A stretch of 38,855 bases of DNA from Syntrophaceae bacterium UBA5761 (GTDB lineage Bacteria > Desulfobacterota > Syntrophia > Syntrophales > UBA4778). Every line of letters starts with the position of its first letter. Position 1 is the first letter of the stretch. The notes below the pieces were generated by a model. It worked only from the letters and a program-made list of their open reading frames with translations, did no database searches and was not told the origin of the DNA. Position numbers and translations under genes: made by a program. Location of the stretch: NCBI GenBank assembly GCA_002418885.1, contig DIEZ01000053.1, positions 1-38,855 on the forward strand, written 5' to 3'. This document shows, in pieces, positions 32,330 to 38,855 of the stretch.

Positions 32330-32734
32330 TCATCCTAAAGTCAATACAGTAACCTGGCTGGGGCAGATGGAAGTTCCCGGCGTATTGGGCATCATGCCTA
32401 AGGCGTTTTGTCCCGTCACACTGGTCAGCCGTTGAGCGGGTGCTCCGTCCACGAGAATGGTTAAACAGCCGACCATATAAAGGTTCTGACCGCAGTCCAT
32501 GGGGGCGACGACGCCCAGTAAAAGACCACCGTTATCTCCGAAACTGACCAATCCCTTGGACAATAGATTGATGGCAGGCATGCAATCAACCAGGACATTG
32601 TAAGCCGCTGGTGCCGTTGCGGCTGATATATTGAAGTTGGGATAAGGAATGGGCACCGGTCCTGCTGGTGTCGGGGTGTTGCATACATCCGGGAACCCGA
32701 AATTCATTCCCGCTCCCATTGATAGCATATACAT
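32330..32734 (-). CDS. DUF4150 PAAR-like protein
   Basis: 134 aa, ATG at 32734 with AAGGAGG upstream. The 'FPDVCNTPTPAGPVPIPYPN' and 'TVTGQNALGMMPNTPG'-like blocks ('SVTGQNALGMMPNTPG' here) are typical of DUF4150, a PAAR-like family that caps VgrG spikes of type VI secretion systems. 'TILVDGAPAQRLT' is a further family element. It probably sharpens or connects the spike encoded upstream and helps load cargo. No toxin domain is fused to it; the protein ends right after the PAAR-like fold. It sits between DUF3540 and the 257-aa orphan. Confidence 0.87.
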   Translation of the reverse strand: MYMLSMGAGMNFGFPDVCNTPTPAGPVPIPYPNFNISAATAPAAYNVLVDCMPAINLLSKGLVSFGDNGGLLLGVVAPMDCGQNLYMVGCLTILVDGAPAQRLTSVTGQNALGMMPNTPGTSICPSQVTVLTLG

Positions 32735-32746
32735 CGTATCCCTCCT

Positions 32747-33403
32747 TCATCCAAGGTGAATCTGATCGGCGTTGACGGTGACGTTTTCCTCGGCCATAAT
32801 AAGCGAATTTTTGGCATGCATCGTCAGAAGGTCTTCCACCAGTACCCGCGACGATCCGGCCTGTAGTTCATCCTGATCCTTCACGAATCTGAAGGAGCTT
32901 TCCAACCGCTGCGTCAGCCGCCGGAAGATCTGATCGGCGAATGCCGCCACTATCTTGAGACATTTGACCTGAATCTGAAGCAGGCGCCCCGTGTACTGAA
33001 ACCGATGGACTTTGGCGCTGCAGTTCTCCGTATGGATGTTCATTCTATCGGATACGCAGGAAAGGACTCCCTGAGGCGCCAGTGTCATACTTCCTTCTGA
33101 GGTCAAGGTGAGGTCGCCCTTGTCTATATGAACGTTCACGGGGCCGTCAAAGCGCAGGTCGGTAGCCGGATCTCCCTCTCGGCTTCTTTCGAGAACGGCT
33201 AAGACGAAATTCCTACCGGACACATCGATGATAACGATAACGGCGTCGCCCGGTCGCGGCTCAATCAGGCAGCTCGCTGCCTTGGTTGCCTTTATTTCGC
33301 TTAAGGCGGTCTCTATAGTGAACCGACCTCCTACACTGCACCGGATGCGCCCGTATTCCAGGCAGGGATTAAGGTTATGTTTTACATCTGCCGAAGCATT
33401 CAT
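32747..33403 (-). CDS. DUF3540 type VI secretion-associated protein
   Basis: 218 aa from the ATG at 33403, preceded by AAGGAGG 5 bases upstream; the longer frame to 33424 lacks such a site. The N-terminal beta-rich part ('RIRCSVGGRFTIETALS', 'CLIEPRPGDAVIVI') resembles an OB-like fold. The middle repeats of alternating beta residues ('NVHIDKGDLTLTSEGSMTL', 'GVLSCVSDRMNIHTENC') recall VgrG tail beta-helix, and the C-terminal 'LLTMHAKNSLIMAEENVTVN' is similar. DUF3540 genes accompany DUF2169 and DUF4150 genes in type VI cargo islands. The molecular role is unproven; an adaptor between spike and cargo is likely from context. Confidence 0.75.
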   Translation of the reverse strand: MNASADVKHNLNPCLEYGRIRCSVGGRFTIETALSEIKATKAASCLIEPRPGDAVIVIIDVSGRNFVLAVLERSREGDPATDLRFDGPVNVHIDKGDLTLTSEGSMTLAPQGVLSCVSDRMNIHTENCSAKVHRFQYTGRLLQIQVKCLKIVAAFADQIFRRLTQRLESSFRFVKDQDELQAGSSRVLVEDLLTMHAKNSLIMAEENVTVNADQIHLG

Positions 33404-33493
33404 ATGAACCTCCTTGAACATCACAACTTGAGACCTTTGTCTAATGAGCAGGGGTTTTAACTTACATCAAGAGTTCTCTTCCTTGCTCGCATG

Positions 33494-34552
33494 TCATCCC
33501 GCCGACGGTGACCAATTTTCCGCCTCGGCCATATCCTTGTCTGTTCCCCGAATGAGGGTATCCTTGGCCCCATCCCATACGGCGCCTTCTCTGATCGTGC
33601 TATGCATCCGGGCCATGAAGAGGCTCGCATCCGTGAAATCGGCCGCCGTCAGGTCCGCGTAGGAGAAATCGGCATAACGGCAGTCGCATTTGTGAAACCG
33701 GGAGGCACGGCACTTCGCCTTTTCAAAAACGGCGTTATACAGGAGCGCTCCAGAGAAATCGGCATGGGAAAGGTCCGCCTCGCCGAAATAGGCCTGGACG
33801 AAGTCGCTTCTCATCAGGTTGGCCTTGATGAGATTTGCCCCCATGAACATCGCATCCCGGCTCTTGACCCCTTCAAGGGTCGCGCCCATAAGGTCCGCGT
33901 TCATGAAATTGGACATGGAAATATCCGCCCCTGTGAAGTCGGCATTTTTTAGATCGGAACCGGAAAAATTTACCTGCTGAACGGACATCCCCCGGAAATT
34001 CTGCGCCGAAAGGTTGCAGTTCTGCAATAGCACCTTGAACAGTCGGGCACCCTGGAAGATCGCGCCGGTCACGTCCGCTTCGAGGAAAGCAGCCTTGACC
34101 AATTCGGCCTCTGTGAAATCTGTCTTTTTTAGCGAGGTATGGAGAAAGCTGTTCTTTTCGACCTTTGCGCCATGAAACGTTGCACCGTCGAGAAGGGCAT
34201 CCTGAAAAAGCGACCAGCTGACGATGGCCTCCGTCAGATCTGCTTCCGTTATGTCTGCCCCGTTGAGGATAGTCTGAAAGAATCGTGCCTTACGTAATGA
34301 GGCCTTCTTGAGTTTCATGTTGCTCATGTTGACCTTCGACAGATCCGTGTTGTCGAAACGCGCAAAGGAAAAGTCGCATTCTCTAAATCCGGTCTTGACG
34401 ATGCTCACACCCGACAGATCGGCTCCCCGGAAGGACACGAACTCGAAGCGGCCTCCTGCGAGATCCGCGCCCGACAGATCAATCCCTGATAGGTCCGCAT
34501 TTTCTATCCAGCGGTGCTGTCGGATACTTTCGAGCACTTCCTGCCTCGTCAT
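33494..34552 (-). CDS. Pentapeptide-repeat protein
   Basis: 352 aa, almost entirely A(D/N)LxX-type pentapeptide repeats from about residue 16 to 330 (for example 'ADLSGIDLSGADLAGG', 'ADFTGADISMSNFMNADLMG'), which fold as a right-handed quadrilateral beta-helix. The short N-terminal helix 'MTRQEVLESIRQH' precedes the repeats. No enzymatic motif is visible. The start overlaps the DUF2169 gene stop by 4 bp. The lead-in plus repeat layout mirrors the C-terminal part of the DUF2169 protein, suggesting a shared origin. In this module it is probably structural, shaping or carrying type VI cargo. DNA-gyrase-mimicking pentapeptide proteins are an unlikely alternative given the context. Confidence 0.88.
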   Translation of the reverse strand: MTRQEVLESIRQHRWIENADLSGIDLSGADLAGGRFEFVSFRGADLSGVSIVKTGFRECDFSFARFDNTDLSKVNMSNMKLKKASLRKARFFQTILNGADITEADLTEAIVSWSLFQDALLDGATFHGAKVEKNSFLHTSLKKTDFTEAELVKAAFLEADVTGAIFQGARLFKVLLQNCNLSAQNFRGMSVQQVNFSGSDLKNADFTGADISMSNFMNADLMGATLEGVKSRDAMFMGANLIKANLMRSDFVQAYFGEADLSHADFSGALLYNAVFEKAKCRASRFHKCDCRYADFSYADLTAADFTDASLFMARMHSTIREGAVWDGAKDTLIRGTDKDMAEAENWSPSAG

Positions 34553-37500
34553 TTTAGATACTCTTCCCTTCTGTCGAGCTGGGTCATCTTTAGGTTTGCT
34601 CCCGTGACGTCGGTCTTGCCGACCGTTGCTTTGAATAAATCCACTCCGAAAAGGTTAGCCCCCTGAAGATTCGCATTTACCAGCCTGGCCTTCCTCAAGG
34701 AGCCCTGAAAGAGATTCATTTCCTGCATTCTCGCTCCTTCGAGGTTCGTTTTCGTGAATCGCGTGTGCTTTGCCGAGATGCGCTGTAGATTGGCCTGGTT
34801 GAGATCGCAGTCTTCAATGATGGATTCCTGAATGACCGCCCCCATGAAAGATGAACCCGCAAGATTCGCCTCTCTGAGGCACCCGTGTTTCATCTTGATA
34901 TTACGAAAATCCGCCTCCGGAAAGGCGGCCTGTCCGCCCATCCGGGCCTTGTCCATGTTGGCGCCCGCAAAAGTCACGCGTTTCCCTTTCGCCCCGAAGA
35001 AAATTGTCGAATTCAGGGTGGCGTTGGAGAAATCCGCTTCGTCCAGGCAGGCGTCCTTAAAAACGCATTTTTTGAAGTTGCCGTCGGGGAAACGGGCCTG
35101 CGTAGCTTCCACCTCGGATAAAATGCACATATTGGCATCCACCCCGGAAAGCTGCGCTTTTACAAGTTTCGCCTTCTGCAGGACGGACATATTCAACTTA
35201 ACGTCCTGCATATTTGCCTCGGTCATGTCCGCCTCCTGTAAGACGGCGGAATGGAATTCGGCGGTTCGCAGATCAGCCTTTTTAAAAAGCGCCTTGGTAA
35301 ATATCCCCCGATCCGCCTTTGCCCCTCTGAGACGGGCAGCGGAGAAATCGGCCTCCATGGCGAGTATCTGGAAGAGATTCGCTTCTTCGAGGTTCGTATT
35401 GCAGAATTTTGTTTTCTGGCACTGTGCGGTGGAGAGGTCGATGCCGTGCAGATCGAGGTCGGATAGGTCCACCTCTGAGATAATTGCCCCGGACAGGGAT
35501 TCTCCCTTTCCGTACAATTCAACAACTTCTTCCCTTGTGAGCCTCCGTATCTTTTCCGGGTCAATGCCGGTCCCTTTGAACTGGGCCTTCACCGAGTCGG
35601 GAATACCGCCTGATTTTGCAAGGTCAATTTCTTTCTGCGCCGCGGCCAATTTCGCCATGCCTTCCTGGTAGCGGATTTCCGCTTCCTTTCCCATCTGGAT
35701 TATCTTTCTGGCCGCGGCATTCATCTTGGCCTCCACCTCTTCGCTCAGCACGCCCTGAGCTCTGATCTTTTCCCGCTGGACGGCAACCTGATCGGCCATT
35801 TCCTTTGCCACTTGCGTAATGGACTTTTGCGGCTGAGACGGAGACAACATTTTTTCCGCGTCCATGTTGAGTTTACCGAGAATCCCCTTTGCCTGATCCG
35901 TCATCTCCTTCTGGATGGCGTTTGCCATATCAACCTGTGGCTGCAGGGCCGCCTTGGTCTCGTCCGTCAGTGAGGACACCAGGGCATGGATGTCGGGAAG
36001 AGAAATGCTGAATCCCGAGAAAGGCTTCTTCTCTACGGGCTTTCCGGGCTCGGGAAGTTCCGGTTCGATTGCGTGCTTCCTGGCGAAATCAGGCGGCAAT
36101 GCCCCCATGATCCATCGACGAAGGTCAACCTGCTTCCGTCCTGCATCGAGGACGTCCTTCCCCTTCGGGAGTTCGACCCCACGGGAGTTAGGATAAACAT
36201 GTTGCCACTTCTGCACTTCCGCGTCAGACATCCCGTGCTTTGGAAAAACCACCAGGATCACACGGGCGTTCTTGATTGCCTTTTCCGCGTCTTTGGGGGG
36301 CTTATCTCCAGCATCTTTCAGTGCGATGATCGAACAGGCGTCGCCTGCCTCCTGCTCCATCAGGAGCGCCTCCAGCTCCGTGGTGACGACAACCCATGGT
36401 GTATCATCATCCGCAGCAGCCGCAAGAAGCACGCGGGGCGCCTCTTCGGAACCTTCCATCAAAACCGCTTCCTGCGGATGAACGTCCTCACTAAAATCTG
36501 TTCGGCAGATATCTATCCTGTTGATATCCGCCTCGTGAAACCGGGGGATCACGAGACCCGCGGGTATTATCAGCGGCAGGGGATTTCCCTGGGCGTCCTT
36601 TTTCTCTTTCAAGCCCCATTTCACCCTTTCATCCACCGTCTCCGCCGGATGGATACCGAGCCACGCACGTTCCATGGTTTTCCGCGTGAATCCCACTCGG
36701 TGCAATAGGGACTGCATGCCCGGGTGGGATTCCAGATTTTTGCGGCACTGCACGACAAAATGAAAACCTTGGTCACGCCAGGGATCCACGAGCCTGGCGA
36801 CCGCCGTCGGATTGTCGGGATCAACACCGGCCTTAGCTAGAACATCGCGTGGCACCCGTTCTTTGAGATGACGGGACAGTTCTTTTTCGGCATCCGCTGC
36901 CTTTTCCTTGGCCTGTTGCACCTCCGCCATGGTCTTGTCCAGATGCCCTTCCACCCCCGATAGCTTGTTCCGGATGCCGTCAAAATCGACCTTGTTGATG
37001 TTGACAATGTGGCCGTAGCGGGCCTGCATGTCCTTCGTCATGCCCTCCATATCGTTTAGAAGTCCGGCGCTGTCCGCAAGGACCTTCTTCGCCTGGGCGA
37101 CCGTCTCTTCCGGCGTCTGCGGCATAACGGGCGACTTTCCGAGAACTTTGGCCTTCACCTGCTCAATCTCTTTGGGCAGGTTCTTGACAAGCAGCATGGC
37201 GTCGCGGATCTTCTTCTTGGCCGCTTCCAGCGGCGCCGGGTCGATGGGGACCATCCTGTTAAGAACTTTCTCCTGTTCCTCCAGATAGTGTTCGATCGGT
37301 TTGGGCGTCTCATCCACGCCTTCGAGATCAAGGAAGATGCGCTGAATGTCGGCATATTCCTCATCGAGTATCTCCGTCGTCCCCCGGTGGATGACCACCC
37401 CCCGGAGAACGGTGGGAAACAGCCAGACCGTGTCGATACGTGTGGTCACTTCCTGAAATATGTTGTCACTTTTCCGGCCGGCCTTTAAGCTGGTTTTTTT

Positions 37501-38307
37501 AGTGACGAAACAGCGGGGACGGACGCGCGGGATACGGGATTCGATAAACGGCAGGTCGGGATGCATGTTCCGGATTTCGATGGCCTCGCCGGCCTGGAAG
37601 AAGCCTTCGACGAACTGATCCTCCGGCGCTGCGTTGAAATACTCGTAATTCATGTCCTGCGGAAAATAGGGCCAACGCTCCCGGAGCCACTTGTCGTCAT
37701 AAGTTCCCGTCTTTTTCGCCCGTTGCGGCCACATCATGTCCAGGGGGGCGAATCCCGACGGGTCGGGACGGTCGGCTGGCGACCCGATGAGGAGGTCGGC
37801 ATGTTCGATGTTGGGCAGACAGACCTTTAGCGCTCCGTCGGGCGACGGTGTCGGGTTGATGCCTTTCCCCAGGGGGTTTCTCTCGAATCCTTTGCCGCCG
37901 AAGGCGTTCTGCCAGATTAGCGGTATCTCCGTGAACGGCTCCGCCGGGCTGATTTCTTTAAGGATGCCTCCCGTTTTCTTCCAGAAGCGATTTCCGAAGA
38001 TGCTCAGAGTCTTGGATAGGCTTCCAACCCGGAAGGAAACCTGCGACGCCCGGTGCGTCATTCCGCGGGGAGCAAAGCACGATCCGGTAACCAGCACTTC
38101 CCCCCGCGGTTTTGTCATACCCGGGTCGAATACGGCGCCCTGGCCGAGCTGAGCCGGAATGACCGACCACAGCTCCTGCTCCTTAAGGGGTGTGTCGGGA
38201 TCATCAAGATCGAAGAAAATCAAGACGGACACGGCTATATAAAGTCTGTCCGCTATACCGAAAGACTTGATGAGGAGCGACTGCTCGTTTTTTTTATAAA
38301 TCTTCAT
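34549..38307 (-). CDS. DUF2169 protein with C-terminal pentapeptide repeats (type VI secretion accessory)
   Basis: 1252 aa. The N-terminal 300 residues are DUF2169 ('GEVLVTGSCFAPRGMTHRAS', 'IPLIWQNAFGGKGFERNPLG', 'GFAPLDMMWPQRAKKTGTYD', 'RWPYFPQDMNYEYFNAAPED'). Two charged, probably coiled-coil stretches follow (roughly 350-490 and 780-910), separated by a globular middle. From about residue 950 to the end are pentapeptide repeats, introduced by 'LTREEVVELYGKGE'. DUF2169 proteins act with VgrG in type VI secretion, probably as chaperone/adaptor for cargo loading. The gene starts 3 bp after the VgrG-like stop, without an obvious ribosome site, so translational coupling is likely. No toxin domain is recognised. 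Confidence 0.85.
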   Translation of the reverse strand: MKIYKKNEQSLLIKSFGIADRLYIAVSVLIFFDLDDPDTPLKEQELWSVIPAQLGQGAVFDPGMTKPRGEVLVTGSCFAPRGMTHRASQVSFRVGSLSKTLSIFGNRFWKKTGGILKEISPAEPFTEIPLIWQNAFGGKGFERNPLGKGINPTPSPDGALKVCLPNIEHADLLIGSPADRPDPSGFAPLDMMWPQRAKKTGTYDDKWLRERWPYFPQDMNYEYFNAAPEDQFVEGFFQAGEAIEIRNMHPDLPFIESRIPRVRPRCFVTKKTSLKAGRKSDNIFQEVTTRIDTVWLFPTVLRGVVIHRGTTEILDEEYADIQRIFLDLEGVDETPKPIEHYLEEQEKVLNRMVPIDPAPLEAAKKKIRDAMLLVKNLPKEIEQVKAKVLGKSPVMPQTPEETVAQAKKVLADSAGLLNDMEGMTKDMQARYGHIVNINKVDFDGIRNKLSGVEGHLDKTMAEVQQAKEKAADAEKELSRHLKERVPRDVLAKAGVDPDNPTAVARLVDPWRDQGFHFVVQCRKNLESHPGMQSLLHRVGFTRKTMERAWLGIHPAETVDERVKWGLKEKKDAQGNPLPLIIPAGLVIPRFHEADINRIDICRTDFSEDVHPQEAVLMEGSEEAPRVLLAAAADDDTPWVVVTTELEALLMEQEAGDACSIIALKDAGDKPPKDAEKAIKNARVILVVFPKHGMSDAEVQKWQHVYPNSRGVELPKGKDVLDAGRKQVDLRRWIMGALPPDFARKHAIEPELPEPGKPVEKKPFSGFSISLPDIHALVSSLTDETKAALQPQVDMANAIQKEMTDQAKGILGKLNMDAEKMLSPSQPQKSITQVAKEMADQVAVQREKIRAQGVLSEEVEAKMNAAARKIIQMGKEAEIRYQEGMAKLAAAQKEIDLAKSGGIPDSVKAQFKGTGIDPEKIRRLTREEVVELYGKGESLSGAIISEVDLSDLDLHGIDLSTAQCQKTKFCNTNLEEANLFQILAMEADFSAARLRGAKADRGIFTKALFKKADLRTAEFHSAVLQEADMTEANMQDVKLNMSVLQKAKLVKAQLSGVDANMCILSEVEATQARFPDGNFKKCVFKDACLDEADFSNATLNSTIFFGAKGKRVTFAGANMDKARMGGQAAFPEADFRNIKMKHGCLREANLAGSSFMGAVIQESIIEDCDLNQANLQRISAKHTRFTKTNLEGARMQEMNLFQGSLRKARLVNANLQGANLFGVDLFKATVGKTDVTGANLKMTQLDRREEYLK

Positions 38308-38310
38308 GGG

Positions 38311-38855
38311 TCATATAAAAACCCGCGTTCCAATCGCGACGCGCGACGCGTGCACACTCGTGACATCTCCACTTACATTCGTGTTGTTTCCACTGATCCT
38401 TACAGTGTCGCCCGATACGATTGTCTCATCCCCGGAGACGGTGGTGTTATCGCCTGTTACCTCCGTGACATTGCCGCTAACAACCGTATTATCCCCCGTG
38501 ACGTCTGTCACCGATCCATCGATGCTTGTCCTGTCTCCCTTGACATTTTGGGCATTGCCGCGGACAACCGTATAATCTGCTATAACGTTTTCAGCGTTTC
38601 CCATGACCATCGTGTGCTCGCCATGAACGGTTGTCGCGATTCCCCGGACTTCCGTCTTGTTCCCTGTAACGCTCCGTGCAGTCCCCTGAATCTCCACGCT
38701 GTTGCTTCCCAAGTCCAGTGTTTCTCTGCCTAACTTTACTTTCTGCCCCCTAAATTCATGTTGATAGGTTTTAAATTCGCGGCTCCCGCCGATCTTAAGT
38801 TCCGTGTCAAGCCCCACGATCGTTTCCCAGCTTACGCCCAGCACATTGTGGGAGT
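38311..38855 (-). CDS. VgrG-like spike protein, C-terminal beta-helix (start beyond window)
   Basis: About 181 residues are visible, and the frame is open to the right edge of the window, so the gene begins outside it. The segment is a regular beta-repeat: 'ETIVGLDTELKIGG', then seven-residue steps such as 'TVVSGNVTEVTGDNTTVSGD' with Gly, Asn and Asp at turns. This is the gp5-like triple-stranded beta-helix that forms the C-terminal needle of VgrG proteins. The N-terminal gp27/gp5 OB domains that would prove VgrG identity are not in the window. Order (spike, DUF2169, pentapeptide, DUF3540, DUF4150) fits a type VI cargo island. No terminal toxin domain is fused. Confidence 0.78.
   Translation of the reverse strand, partial: SHNVLGVSWETIVGLDTELKIGGSREFKTYQHEFRGQKVKLGRETLDLGSNSVEIQGTARSVTGNKTEVRGIATTVHGEHTMVMGNAENVIADYTVVRGNAQNVKGDRTSIDGSVTDVTGDNTVVSGNVTEVTGDNTTVSGDETIVSGDTVRISGNNTNVSGDVTSVHASRVAIGTRVFI

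Noticed and set aside
1..38855. CRISPR arrays, tRNA or rRNA genes, integrase attachment sites
   Set aside because: No regularly spaced repeats, no tRNA-like arms with CCA, no rRNA-like sequence, and no integrase gene were seen.

Overview
The window reads as chromosome of a strictly anaerobic, moderately GC-rich Gram-negative bacterium. TonB/ExbBD, a BtuB-like receptor, a type VI secretion cargo module and CmoA all point to an outer membrane. The mix of cobalamin riboswitches, CobN-type chelatase, CbiZ, SPASM radical-SAM and nitrogenase-like genes suggests Desulfobacterota (the former Deltaproteobacteria). That placement is inference from gene content; there is no rRNA or marker gene to confirm it.

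Layout. (1) 1-1431: an insertion-sequence graveyard. It holds the start of an IS5/IS1182-type transposase running off the left edge, the N-terminal half of an IS630-type transposase, and an apparently intact IS1595-family element that cuts the IS630 gene short. (2) 1468-26227, all on the minus strand: one long, tightly packed locus of 18 genes, many overlapping by 4 to about 47 bp. In transcription order it is: promoter, cobalamin riboswitch with intrinsic terminator, tonB, exbB, exbD, a second cobalamin riboswitch, TonB-dependent receptor, BtuF-like binding protein, a NifH fused to a NifD-like domain, a NifK-like subunit, BtuC-like permease, BtuD-like ATPase, a two-domain nitrilase-fold protein, a SPASM radical-SAM protein, CobN, ChlD-like and ChlI-like chelatase subunits, CbiZ, an ABC-2 exporter (ATPase plus permease), and a second CbiZ carrying a signal peptide. 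(3) 26398-31418, plus strand: an OmpR-type response regulator and histidine kinase, three tandem 11-bp repeats, a strongly self-complementary (probably structured) leader, CmoA, an isoprenylcysteine-methyltransferase-type membrane protein and DAHP synthase. (4) 31536-38855, minus strand: a type VI secretion cargo module made of a VgrG-like tail, a DUF2169/pentapeptide protein, a pentapeptide protein, DUF3540, DUF4150 (PAAR-like) and an unrecognised 257-aa protein.

The system most worth attention is region 2. Its two riboswitches place it in the B12 regulon, and its TonB/BtuFCD-type parts can carry a corrinoid or related tetrapyrrole across both membranes. Its enzymes are all of types that act on tetrapyrroles or could plausibly do so: a three-subunit metal chelatase, a two-component ATP-driven nitrogenase-like reductase, a radical-SAM enzyme, an amide hydrolase and two cobinamide amidohydrolases. 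The window has no corrin-ring biosynthesis genes and no other nitrogen-fixation genes. My reading is a corrinoid/tetrapyrrole capture and reductive remodelling pathway, possibly with metal removal or exchange. The substrate and the order of reactions cannot be read from the sequence.

The nitrogenase-like enzyme is unusual. Fe protein and component-1 subunit are one polypeptide with all [4Fe-4S] Fe-protein ligands and three P-cluster-type cysteines. The partner subunit keeps only one of the three cluster cysteines, so a single [4Fe-4S] cluster of the protochlorophyllide-reductase/CfbD kind is more likely than a P-cluster.
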